Origin: Oscillospiraceae bacterium
GTDB lineage: Bacteria; Bacillota; Clostridia; Oscillospirales; Ruminococcaceae
Direction of reading: 5' to 3'
Assembly (NCBI GenBank): GCA_017550285.1
Contig: JAFZPP010000035.1
Location: forward strand, 1 to 51,480
Length of the DNA stretch: 51,480 nucleotides
Shown: one piece after another, positions 15,630 through 23,703 of the stretch
Numbering within the stretch: the stretch's first letter is position 1
How the letters are laid out: each line of letters begins with the position of its first letter
Position numbers and translations under genes: made by a program
Notes under the pieces: generated by a model
Told to the model about the DNA's origin: nothing
What the model saw: the letters and a program-made list of their open reading frames with translations, nothing else
The model's database searches: none

Positions 15630-17087
15630 ATGAAACTGCATGCCCTGCTTGAAAACAGAAAGACGGTGCTCGCCGATACGGAAGTGACCGGCGTGACCGA
15701 TGATACCCGCGTCCTGCAAAAGGACATGATCTTTGTCTGCATCCGCGGTGCAAAATATGACGGACACGATGCCGCAGCCGCGATGCTGGAAAAGGGTGCC
15801 GTGCTCGTCATTACAGAGCGCCCGCTCGGACTCGGTGACCGTGAGCTTACGGTCAGCAATACGCGCCGCGCCTACGGCGATCTCTGTGCTGCATGGTACG
15901 GACATCCGGAACGGAAAATGCGCTTTGTCGGCGTGACCGGCACAAACGGCAAGACCACGACTGCAACGCTCATCAAGGAGATGCTGAAAAAGACCGGACA
16001 GCGTGTCGGTCTGATCGGCACGGTGCAGTATGAGATCGGCGATGAGATTCTGCCCTCTCCGAATACCACGCCGCTGACGGATGCATATTTTGCACTGCTT
16101 GCGAAAATGGCAGAGGCAAAGATTGAGACCGTTGTCATGGAGGTATCGTCCTTCGGTCTGGAGCAGTACCGCATCGGTCCGACGCATTTTGATGCGGCAG
16201 TGTTCACGAATCTGACGCAGGATCATCTCGATGTGCACGGCACAATGGAGAATTATTATCTCGCAAAGCGGATGCTCTTTGACCGCTGCGATTTTGCGGT
16301 CATCAACGGAAACGATGATTACGGCAAGCGTCTGTGTCAGGAAATCGGATGCGAAAAAATGACCTACGGCATCCGTCAGAATCCGTCCGACAGCTTTGAT
16401 GCCATGGCGGATGAAATCTCGCTGAGCACCGAGGGAACAAAGTTCACGCTGCATCTGCACGGTGAGGCACTCCCGATGTCGATGCGCATGACCGGTATGT
16501 TCAATGTCAGCAATGCGGTCGCGGCGATTGCGGTCGGCAGAAGAATCGGCATCCCCATGGATGTGATGAACGAGCTGCTGCTCGATTATACCGGCGTCCG
16601 CGGCAGATGCGAGGTCATCCCGACGGCACTGGATTTCACGGTGATCTGCGATTATGCGCATACACCGGATGCACTGGAAAAAACACTTGCGAGCCTGCGT
16701 GAATGCACGGTCGGACGGCTGATCGCGGTCTTCGGCTGCGGCGGCAACCGCGATGCGGCGAAGCGTCCGAAAATGGCAAAGGCTGCGGCAAATCTTGCGG
16801 ATTTTGTCATGGTGACTTCGGATAATCCGCGCGACGAGGACCCGCTTGCAATCATCGGTGATATCATCGAAGGCTTGAAGGATACCGATGTCCCTTATCA
16901 GACAGAGCCCGACAGAGCCGAGGCGATCTATCTTGCGATGAAGCAGGCAAAGACCGGCGATGTCGTATTGCTTGCCGGAAAGGGCCACGAGGATTATCAG
17001 ATTATTGCCGGCGGCGTGCATCTGCATATGGATGAGCGCGAGCTGGTCGCGGATGCGGCAAAGCGCATCTTCGCGGAGAAAATGTAA
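15630..17087 (+). CDS. murE: UDP-MurNAc-L-Ala-D-Glu:meso-diaminopimelate ligase
   Basis: MurE adds the third amino acid to the peptidoglycan stem peptide in an ATP-dependent step. The 485-residue protein has the three Mur-ligase domains: an N-terminal UDP-binding domain (VTGVTDDTRVLQKDMIFVC), a central ATPase with GTNGKTT (104-110), and a C-terminal domain with DNPRDEDP beginning at 398. DNPR is the signature of enzymes that add meso-diaminopimelate rather than lysine, so the wall is probably of mDAP type. The start at 15630 has a GGGAG site 7-8 bases upstream; the earlier ATG at 15603 lacks one. Confidence 0.97.
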   Translation: MKLHALLENRKTVLADTEVTGVTDDTRVLQKDMIFVCIRGAKYDGHDAAAAMLEKGAVLVITERPLGLGDRELTVSNTRRAYGDLCAAWYGHPERKMRFVGVTGTNGKTTTATLIKEMLKKTGQRVGLIGTVQYEIGDEILPSPNTTPLTDAYFALLAKMAEAKIETVVMEVSSFGLEQYRIGPTHFDAAVFTNLTQDHLDVHGTMENYYLAKRMLFDRCDFAVINGNDDYGKRLCQEIGCEKMTYGIRQNPSDSFDAMADEISLSTEGTKFTLHLHGEALPMSMRMTGMFNVSNAVAAIAVGRRIGIPMDVMNELLLDYTGVRGRCEVIPTALDFTVICDYAHTPDALEKTLASLRECTVGRLIAVFGCGGNRDAAKRPKMAKAAANLADFVMVTSDNPRDEDPLAIIGDIIEGLKDTDVPYQTEPDRAEAIYLAMKQAKTGDVVLLAGKGHEDYQIIAGGVHLHMDERELVADAAKRIFAEKM

Positions 17088-17116
17088 AAGCGATTGTTTC
17101 GGAGGTTCTGGTTTCT

Positions 17117-18142
17117 ATGCCTATCTGGTTGACTTTATGTTCTGCGGTCACCGCTGCGGTGATTGCTGCGCTGCTCGGATTTGTCCTGATTCCGTTTCTG
17201 CGCAAGATTCATTTCGGGCAGACGATTCTCGAGGAGGGACCTGCGTGGCACAAATCCAAGCAGGGCACCCCGATCATGGGCGGTTTTCTGTTCATCATCG
17301 GCAGCATTGCGGCGACGGTGCTGGGCTATACGGTCTGGCGGATGCGCGGCGGTCCCGATCTGACCTCTGCCGATACCACAACCCATGCACTCAAGCTGCT
17401 GACGGTCATTCTGTTCTCGCTGTTCTATTCCGGCGCATGCGGCTTCACCGATGATTTCATCAAGGCGGTCAAGAAGCGCAACGAGGGACTGAATCCGAAG
17501 CAGAAAATTCTGTTTCAGGTTGTATTTTGCAGTGCATTTCTGGCAATAATGTATGCGCTGGGCGATCATGAGACTACAATCGACCTGATTTTCATGAAGC
17601 TGAATTTCGGCTTTCTCTATTATCCGGTCATGCTGCTGTTCATGATCTACATGATCAACGCAGTGAACCTGACCGACGGCATCGACGGGCTCTGCGGCTC
17701 GGTGACGGTTGTCTCAATGCTCTGCATGACGATTCTCTGCGCAACCTTCGGTGAGCTGGAGCTCTCGCTTTATGCAATTACGATTGCGGGCGGCTGCATC
17801 GGCTTCCTTTTCTGGAATCTGCATCCGGCGAAGTGCTTTATGGGCGACACCGGTTCGATGTATCTCGGCGGCGCATTCACGGCACTCGGCATTGCATGCA
17901 GAATGCATCTGCTGCTGGTGATTGTCGGCATTGTCTATGTGCTCGACTGCCTGAGCGTTGTCATTCAGACGACCTATTTCAAATATACGCGCAAAAAGTA
18001 CGGTGAGGGGCGCCGTATCTTCAAAATGTCCCCGATTCATCATCATTTTGAACTCTGCAAATGGAGCGAATACAAGATTGTAATTGTCTTTTCGCTGTTC
18101 GGACTGGTGTTCGGCGTGCTTGCCGTTGCATCCCGTCTGTGA
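17117..18142 (+). CDS. mraY: Phospho-N-acetylmuramoyl-pentapeptide transferase
   Basis: MraY moves phospho-MurNAc-pentapeptide from UDP to undecaprenyl phosphate, making lipid I at the inner face of the membrane. The 341-residue protein has about ten membrane helices and the family motifs: TPIMGGFLF near the N-terminus, FTDDFIKAVKKRNEGLNPKQK with the catalytic aspartates, NLTDGIDGL, and the C-terminal MSPIHHHFEL. Length is normal. It follows murE directly, where murF would usually stand. Confidence 0.98.
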   Translation: MPIWLTLCSAVTAAVIAALLGFVLIPFLRKIHFGQTILEEGPAWHKSKQGTPIMGGFLFIIGSIAATVLGYTVWRMRGGPDLTSADTTTHALKLLTVILFSLFYSGACGFTDDFIKAVKKRNEGLNPKQKILFQVVFCSAFLAIMYALGDHETTIDLIFMKLNFGFLYYPVMLLFMIYMINAVNLTDGIDGLCGSVTVVSMLCMTILCATFGELELSLYAITIAGGCIGFLFWNLHPAKCFMGDTGSMYLGGAFTALGIACRMHLLLVIVGIVYVLDCLSVVIQTTYFKYTRKKYGEGRRIFKMSPIHHHFELCKWSEYKIVIVFSLFGLVFGVLAVASRL

Positions 18143-18173
18143 TGTGCAGAGCAGGAGAAGGAGCTGATTCAAC

Positions 18174-19385
18174 ATGGCGTCTGCATCCAAACAGACACGG
18201 CAGCGCAGCGGTGCGCGCGTGCGGCCTGCCGGCAGAGGCTGGCGTCTGATCGACAGCGAGCTCGACGGCGTCCTGCTCGGAACGGTCATCGCGCTGCTGG
18301 TCATCGGCATCCTCATGATGTTTTCGGCATCCTATCCGGCTGCAATCGAGGACGGTCTGAGCGGTACCTATTACGCAACGCGCCAGCTTGCTTTTGCCGG
18401 CATGGGTCTTGCCCTGATGTTTATTCTCAGCATTGTCCCGTATCATTTCTATGAAAAGCTGTGGGTTTCGGGTTCTGCGTTCGGCGTGGCGATTATCATG
18501 CTGATTCTCGTACTGATTCCGGGCATCGGCTCGAAGCAGGGAACCTTCGCGCGCCGCTGGATTGCAATCGGCGGCGACGGCGGTCTGACCTTTCAGCCCT
18601 CGGAGCTGATGAAAATAGCGATCGTGCTGTTTTTTGCAACGCTGATTGTCCGCAATGAGCACCGCATGAAGACATTTCTTTACGGTATCGTGCCGTATAT
18701 GCTGATGCTCGGCGCGGTTGCCGGACTGATGATGCTGGAACCGCATGTTTCCGGTACGCTGATTATCGGCGTGATTGCGCTGACACTGATTTTTGTCGGC
18801 GGAGCCAGACCGACGCATTTTGCGGTTCTGATCGGAATCGGCGTTGTGGGCTTGAGCTGCGTCGTACTCTATATGATGAAGAAAAGGGGTCTCGACTACT
18901 TTGCAGTCAGATTCCAGTCTTATGTCGATCCGTTCAATCCCGACCTGATGCTGAGTGATACATGGCAGACCTGTCAGTCGTTAATTGCAATCGGCTCGGG
19001 CGGCATGTTCGGACTGGGTCTCGGTGCATCGCGGCAGAAGTATCAGTATCTGCCGGAAGCGCAGAATGACTATGTATTTGCGATTCTCTGCGAGGAATTC
19101 GGATTTGTCGGCGCGGTGACGGTGATTCTGCTGTTCTGCCTGCTGATCTTCCGCGGATTCTATATCGCGGCAAAGGCGAAGGATAAATTCGGTATGCTGG
19201 TTGCCGTCGGCTTTACCATGCATATCGGCTTGCAGGCGCTGCTGAATATTGCCGTTGTCAGCAAGGCGATTCCGCCGACCGGCATTTCGCTGCCGTTCTT
19301 CTCATACGGCGGTACGGCACTGATGATGCAGCTTGCCGAAATGGGCGTGCTGCTCAATATTTCAAGACATGCAAAGCTGAACTGA
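18174..19385 (+). CDS. ftsW: SEDS peptidoglycan glycosyltransferase FtsW (SpoVE-like)
   Basis: SEDS proteins polymerise lipid II into glycan strands together with a class B PBP, here most likely the product of 13095-15506. The 403-residue protein has a basic cytoplasmic tail of about 35 residues, then about ten membrane helices. Family motifs are present: MFSASYP in helix 1, FARRWIAIGG with FQPSELMKIA, and the C-terminal IPPTGISLPFFSYGGTALM. The start ATG is preceded by AGGAGAAGGAG. FtsW and SpoVE are not distinguishable here. murD, often upstream, is missing. Confidence 0.95.
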   Translation: MASASKQTRQRSGARVRPAGRGWRLIDSELDGVLLGTVIALLVIGILMMFSASYPAAIEDGLSGTYYATRQLAFAGMGLALMFILSIVPYHFYEKLWVSGSAFGVAIIMLILVLIPGIGSKQGTFARRWIAIGGDGGLTFQPSELMKIAIVLFFATLIVRNEHRMKTFLYGIVPYMLMLGAVAGLMMLEPHVSGTLIIGVIALTLIFVGGARPTHFAVLIGIGVVGLSCVVLYMMKKRGLDYFAVRFQSYVDPFNPDLMLSDTWQTCQSLIAIGSGGMFGLGLGASRQKYQYLPEAQNDYVFAILCEEFGFVGAVTVILLFCLLIFRGFYIAAKAKDKFGMLVAVGFTMHIGLQALLNIAVVSKAIPPTGISLPFFSYGGTALMMQLAEMGVLLNISRHAKLN

Positions 19386-19418
19386 CCGTTCGGCTTCTGA
19401 CGGAAGGAGGCGGTTCCG

Positions 19419-19922
19419 GTGACAACAGAAGTGCTGGATTTATATGACAGCACAGGTACGCATATCTGCGGTATGGTCGAGCGCGGAACCCCGATTCCGC
19501 AGGGCAAATGCCTGATGCTGACCGCGGTCATGACGCTGCGCAGCGACGGGCGTTTCCTGATGACGCGCAGAGCATCTGCAAAAAAATACGCAGGGCGCTG
19601 GGAGATTACCGGCGGCTGCGTGCAGTCCGGCGAGACTGCGGTGCAGGGGGCGGTCCGCGAGCTCTTTGAGGAGACCGGCATCCAAACGACGGAATCGGAG
19701 CTGATACCCTGCGGCGTATACCGGCGCGCAGGATATTTCCACGCATTTTTCCTGCTGCGGCGCGATGTGCCCGACAGCATTCTCCGGATGCAGAACGGCG
19801 AGACCGATGCGTACCGCTGGGTGACGACCGACGAATACAAAGCGCTGATTGAAGCGCATCTGACCATTCCGCAGCATACATCTCTGATCGCGCGTGCATA
19901 CGGAACATATATCAGTTTATAA
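19419..19922 (+). CDS. Nudix hydrolase (IDI-like domain)
   Basis: The 167-residue protein has a complete Nudix box, GGCVQSGETAVQGAVRELFEETGI (about residues 66-89), with the G-x5-E-x7-REL-x-EE-x-G pattern needed for Mg-dependent hydrolysis of a nucleoside diphosphate linked to another moiety. The N-terminus, DLYDSTGTHICGMVERGTPIPQGK, resembles Nudix proteins of the isopentenyl-diphosphate isomerase-like group, but the substrate is not predictable. GTG start with GGAAGGAGG 8 bases upstream. It lies between ftsW and murG with gaps of 33 and 16 bp, so it is part of the transcription unit; a Nudix enzyme here is not standard for dcw clusters. Confidence 0.9.
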   Translation: MTTEVLDLYDSTGTHICGMVERGTPIPQGKCLMLTAVMTLRSDGRFLMTRRASAKKYAGRWEITGGCVQSGETAVQGAVRELFEETGIQTTESELIPCGVYRRAGYFHAFFLLRRDVPDSILRMQNGETDAYRWVTTDEYKALIEAHLTIPQHTSLIARAYGTYISL

Positions 19923-19938
19923 AAAACGGGAGATCATT

Positions 19939-21057
19939 ATGAGGTATCTGATTTCCTGCGGCGGTACGGGCGGACATATCAACCCGGGACTTGCCATTGC
20001 AGGCATCATCGCAGAGCATGACAAAGCGGCGGAGTTTCTCTTCGTCGGCACACCGGACGGCATGGAGGCAACGCTTGTCCCCGCCGCCGGATACAAAATG
20101 GAATTTGTGCAGTCCGCAGGCTTTCAGCGGAGCTTCAGTCCGGAAAATATCAAACGGAATCTGAAAGCCGTCCGCTATCTGATGACGGCAGGCGGACATG
20201 CCAAAAAGATCGTCCGCGAATTTCAGCCCTGTCTTGCAATCGGCACGGGCGGCTATGCCTCGGGACCTGTGATCCGTGCGGCACAGCAGCTCGGCATCCC
20301 GACTGCCGTCCATGAACAGAACGCATTTCCGGGCGTGACAAACAAGCTGCTTGCGAAGAAAGCGAAGGCGGTCATGATGACCTTTGCCGAAGCGGAAAAA
20401 TATTTTCCGGAGGGGACAAACTGTGTCATGACCGGACTGCCTGTCCGCGGCAGCATGACAAAGGTCAACAGAGAACAGGCGCGCCGTCAGCTCGGCTATC
20501 CGGACGGCATGCTGATTGTCTCCTTCGGCGGCAGTCAGGGCGCGAAATGTCTCAATGACATGATGCCGGAGCTGATGAAATGGCATCTGGATTCGGACAT
20601 GCAGATCAATCATATTCATGCATACGGCAAGCACGGCAGGGATACGATGCTGGATGCCCTGAAGCAGTGCGGCATTGCGGATGATCCGCGGCTGCGCGTC
20701 ACGGAGTACATTCACGATATGGATATCTGTCTTGCGGCAGCCGATCTGGTGATCAGCCGCGCCGGTGCATCGACGCTCAGCGAGCTGGAGGCAGTCGGCA
20801 GGGCATCCATTCTGATTCCGTATCCGGCAGCAGCGGAAAATCATCAGTATTATAATGCAATGGTGCTCGGCAAGCCGGGCGCGGCAATCGTCATCGAACA
20901 GAAAGACCTGACGATTGAAAAGATGAAGCAGCAAATCGAGTCGCTTTATCACGATCCGGAAAAGCGCGCGGCAATGCATCAGCGTGCGGGTGCGCTGTTC
21001 CTGACCGATACAAATGACCGTATCTGGCAGGTCATAGAGGGAATCCGTCAGCAATAA
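19939..21057 (+). CDS. murG: UDP-N-acetylglucosamine:lipid I N-acetylglucosaminyltransferase
   Basis: MurG converts lipid I to lipid II at the cytosolic membrane face (glycosyltransferase family 28). The 372-residue protein starts with SCGGTGGHINPGLAIA, the donor and acceptor loop motif. It continues with GTGGYASGPVIRAAQ, HEQNAFPGVTNKLLAKKA and VSFGGSQGAKCLND, and has the C-terminal UDP-GlcNAc site AADLVISRAGASTLSELEA. The start at 19939 lies 16 bp after the Nudix stop with GGGAG upstream; an in-frame ATG at 19894 lies inside the Nudix gene and is not used. Confidence 0.97.
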   Translation: MRYLISCGGTGGHINPGLAIAGIIAEHDKAAEFLFVGTPDGMEATLVPAAGYKMEFVQSAGFQRSFSPENIKRNLKAVRYLMTAGGHAKKIVREFQPCLAIGTGGYASGPVIRAAQQLGIPTAVHEQNAFPGVTNKLLAKKAKAVMMTFAEAEKYFPEGTNCVMTGLPVRGSMTKVNREQARRQLGYPDGMLIVSFGGSQGAKCLNDMMPELMKWHLDSDMQINHIHAYGKHGRDTMLDALKQCGIADDPRLRVTEYIHDMDICLAAADLVISRAGASTLSELEAVGRASILIPYPAAAENHQYYNAMVLGKPGAAIVIEQKDLTIEKMKQQIESLYHDPEKRAAMHQRAGALFLTDTNDRIWQVIEGIRQQ

Positions 21058-21154
21058 AAGTATCGAATTTTGCAGTCTCTGCACAGAATCTGCAAAATCT
21101 GCATACGCTAAAGACAAACGGCGGATACCGCCTTACGGTTTGAGGTGATGCAAT

Positions 21155-22462
21155 ATGACAGAGGAAATACTGAAAATCTCCGGCGGCAGACCGCTGCACG
21201 GCGAGATTTCCGTTCAGGGCGCAAAGAACAGTGCACTTCCGCTGATGGCGGCGGCGCTGCTCTGTGAGGGAGAGACCGTCCTGACAAATGTACCGCAGCT
21301 TTCGGATGTCTATGCGGCATGCCGGATCCTGAACCGGCTCGGATGCCGTTCGACGGCGGAGGGAAATACGATCCGGATTGTGCGCGAATCGGCGGAGCTC
21401 TATGAGATTCCGGATGAGGATATGCGCGCGATGCGTTCTTCGATTATGTTTCTCGGACCGATTCTCGGCAGCATGAAGCGCTGCACGCTGACCATGCCCG
21501 GCGGCTGTGAGCTCGGTCCGCGCCCGATCAATCTGCATCTCGATGCGATGCGCGCAATGGGCGTGCGCATCCGTGAGGGTGCAGGCAGAATCTTCTGTAC
21601 GGCGGAGAAGCTGACCGGCGCGAAGATTCATCTGCCGATCCCGTCCGTCGGCGTGACGGAGAATGTGCTCATGGCGGGCGTCTATGCAGAAGGGGAGACC
21701 GTTCTGACGAATGCAGCCTGTGAGCCGGAGATCACCGATCTCGCAAACTTTCTCAATCAGTGCGGCGCGGAGATCAGAGGCGCCGGCACGCATACGGTTG
21801 TCATCCGCGGCGGCAGGAAGCTCCGCGGCACGGAATACCGTGTGATGCCCGACCGCATCGCAGCGATGAGTTATCTTTGTGCGGGTGCGGCGGCAGGCGG
21901 GGAAATCTGCCTGAAGGATACCGCGCCGGACGATATGAAAAGCTGTCTGGATGTGCTGGAGCAGGCGGGCTGCCGGATCGGCGTCTGCGGCGACCGCATC
22001 TTTCTGGACCGCACCGGACCGCTCCGGAGCATCAGCTACATACGGACGATGCCGTATCCCGGTTTCCCGACCGATGCGCAGGCGCTGATTTCAGCGGTGC
22101 TCTGTACGGCAAGCGGCACGAGTATGCTGGAAGAAACGATCTTTGAAAACCGTTTCAAGCATATGGGTGAGCTGGCGCGCATGGGTGCGGATATCCGCGT
22201 ATCCGGCAGAACGGCGGTCATTACAGGCGTACCGAAGCTGCACGGCGCATCCGTCACGGCAATGGATTTGCGTGGCGGCGCGGCACTCGCGGCAGCGGCT
22301 GCCGGCGCAGAGGGAATCACCTATCTGTCCGGTCTGCATCATCTGGATCGCGGATATGAACATTTTGCAGAGACTTTCAACAGCCTCGGCATCCTGACAG
22401 AGCGCGGAACGTTTTCAGCCTTAGAGCACACATTTTCCGCCGCGAATGCCAAAAAATGTTGA
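21155..22462 (+). CDS. murA: UDP-N-acetylglucosamine 1-carboxyvinyltransferase
   Basis: MurA transfers enolpyruvate from PEP to UDP-GlcNAc, the first committed step of peptidoglycan synthesis. The 435-residue protein has Lys24-Asn25 of the active site in VQGAKNSALP, and the fosfomycin-target Cys118 in PGGCELGPRPINLHLDAM, so it should be fosfomycin sensitive at the enzyme level. The C-terminal half has GFPTDAQALISAVL and the DLRGGAALAAAA loop. Its presence in the dcw cluster is a clostridial trait. A 97-bp gap after murG holds no promoter of note. Confidence 0.97.
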   Translation: MTEEILKISGGRPLHGEISVQGAKNSALPLMAAALLCEGETVLTNVPQLSDVYAACRILNRLGCRSTAEGNTIRIVRESAELYEIPDEDMRAMRSSIMFLGPILGSMKRCTLTMPGGCELGPRPINLHLDAMRAMGVRIREGAGRIFCTAEKLTGAKIHLPIPSVGVTENVLMAGVYAEGETVLTNAACEPEITDLANFLNQCGAEIRGAGTHTVVIRGGRKLRGTEYRVMPDRIAAMSYLCAGAAAGGEICLKDTAPDDMKSCLDVLEQAGCRIGVCGDRIFLDRTGPLRSISYIRTMPYPGFPTDAQALISAVLCTASGTSMLEETIFENRFKHMGELARMGADIRVSGRTAVITGVPKLHGASVTAMDLRGGAALAAAAAGAEGITYLSGLHHLDRGYEHFAETFNSLGILTERGTFSALEHTFSAANAKKC

Positions 22463-22565
22463 AAACTCGGTTGAAAAAGTGCAAAACTGTCCCTCCGGCG
22501 GGGGAAAACAGCCGGTTTTCGCGTAATACGGGCATTTATGTGTTGAAAACTCTGTTGAACTTGTG
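22457..22565 (+). repeat. Pair of direct repeats TGTTGAAAACTC between murA and ftsQ
   Basis: TGTTGAAAACTC occurs at 22457-22468 (overlapping the murA stop) and at 22541-22552. The match extends to 21 of 25 bases (TGTTGAAAACTC-GTTGAA--GTG). The spacing is 84 bp. Confidence 0.7.
22494..22519 (+). terminator. Weak terminator-like hairpin after murA
   Basis: CCGGC (22495-22499) and GCCGG (22511-22515) form a short stem followed by TTTTC. The stem is short, so termination would be partial. Confidence 0.35.
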
Positions 22566-22664
22566 GGAAAATCCACGCTGTTACGTCGGCGGAGTCTGAG
22601 ATGCATCTCAGAAAAATCGGGGCAATATTGTCCAAAAAATATTTCGTGAGAGGAGTGAATGCGG

Positions 22665-23558
22665 ATGCAGGAGGTCGTCAAGCAGAATGTCAGGCGGCAG
22701 CGCAGCAGCAAACGGCGGCGCAGAAGGACACGCAGTCACAGGGCATATATTCTGCTCGTGATCGTGCTTGTCATCGGGCTGGCAGCAGCGCTTTCCATGA
22801 CGCTTTTTTTCAATGTCACCGAGATTATCGTCAACAACGAAACCGATACGCCGGATGAACAGATTGTCGAGCTCAGCGGCATCCGCTATCAGGATAATCT
22901 GATCCGGCTCGATACGCTGATTGCCGCGGAACGCATCCGCGCGAATGTGGTCTATGCCGAAAAGGTGACGGTCAAGCGGCGGTTCCCGTCTGCGGTTGAG
23001 ATCAATGTGGAACGGGCGGTTCCGGTTGCGAATATCACGCAGAGCTACGGCTATCTGCTCGTCAGCGCCTCAAACCGCGTGCTCGAGGAGCTGAAAGAGG
23101 ACCCGTACCCCGGACTGCTGATTATTTCCGGCTACAATCCGGCGGAGGGCTCGATCGGCATGGTGCTGCATTCGGAGGACGAAAAGCGCGATAATATCTT
23201 GAAAACGCTGACGTCTGCCGTTGCCGGATGCGGCGATCCGATGATCTGGTCGGTGGACATGGCGGAACAGAGCGATATTCTTGTGTACATCGGCAGCAAT
23301 GCGGTCTTTCATATGGGCAATGCAAACGATGCAGATTATAAGCTCAAGCTCGCGCTCGATGTCTACGGCAGACTGAATCAGATCAATGCTTCAAAGAAAT
23401 ATAAGCTGACAATGGTCAACAATAACCAGATATCCGTTCTGCCGCAGGAGAGCATCGAAAATCCCGTAACTGCGCCTGCCTGGCTCAGCACATTGACGCA
23501 GACAGCCGCACCGGAAACGGAAACTGCAACGGAGACAACGTCAACTGCCATAGAATGA
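22665..23558 (+). CDS. ftsQ: Cell division protein FtsQ/DivIB
   Basis: DivIB/FtsQ is the bitopic scaffold that links FtsL/DivIC to the septal synthase. The 297-residue protein has a strongly basic cytoplasmic tail (a run of Arg/Lys), one membrane helix (about 29-50), a POTRA domain starting NVTEIIVNNETDTPDEQIVEL, and an FtsQ domain with VYAEKVTVKRRFPSAVEINVERAVPVA. It ends in a Thr/Ala/Glu-rich extracellular tail. The ribosome site AGGAG is 9 bases from the ATG at 22665 and only 3 from the ATG at 22659, so the later start is preferred. Confidence 0.93.
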   Translation: MQEVVKQNVRRQRSSKRRRRRTRSHRAYILLVIVLVIGLAAALSMTLFFNVTEIIVNNETDTPDEQIVELSGIRYQDNLIRLDTLIAAERIRANVVYAEKVTVKRRFPSAVEINVERAVPVANITQSYGYLLVSASNRVLEELKEDPYPGLLIISGYNPAEGSIGMVLHSEDEKRDNILKTLTSAVAGCGDPMIWSVDMAEQSDILVYIGSNAVFHMGNANDADYKLKLALDVYGRLNQINASKKYKLTMVNNNQISVLPQESIENPVTAPAWLSTLTQTAAPETETATETTSTAIE

Positions 23559-23610
23559 CAGAATAAACACCGGAATTATTCGTTATCTTGCACAAAATCA
23601 AAAAATCTGC

Positions 23611-23639
23611 TTGCAATCACATCAAAACTGTGATAAAAT
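23611..23639 (+). promoter_or_regulatory. ftsZ promoter with an operator-like palindrome in the spacer
   Basis: TTGCAA (23611-23616) and TAAAAT (23634-23639) are 17 bp apart. The whole spacer is the inverted repeat TCACA-TCAAAAC-TGTGA (23617-23633), which would place a bound regulator exactly on the promoter and block polymerase. Confidence 0.65.
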
Positions 23640-23703
23640 AACTATATGTTTGTAGGCGGCTCTCCCGAGCGGAACCTTGGGCTGTCGAAATGGAGGAACT
23701 TTG

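Noticed and set aside
12975-17027. A 1350-codon open frame on the minus strand
   Set aside because: It lies antisense to the PBP and murE genes, which have complete domains and ribosome sites. Its translation is rich in Arg, His and Cys with no family resemblance; long antisense frames arise from the codon bias here.
22457-22565. Replication origin with DnaA boxes
   Set aside because: No TTATCCACA-type boxes are present and no dnaA or dnaN gene is nearby; only loosely similar repeats were seen.
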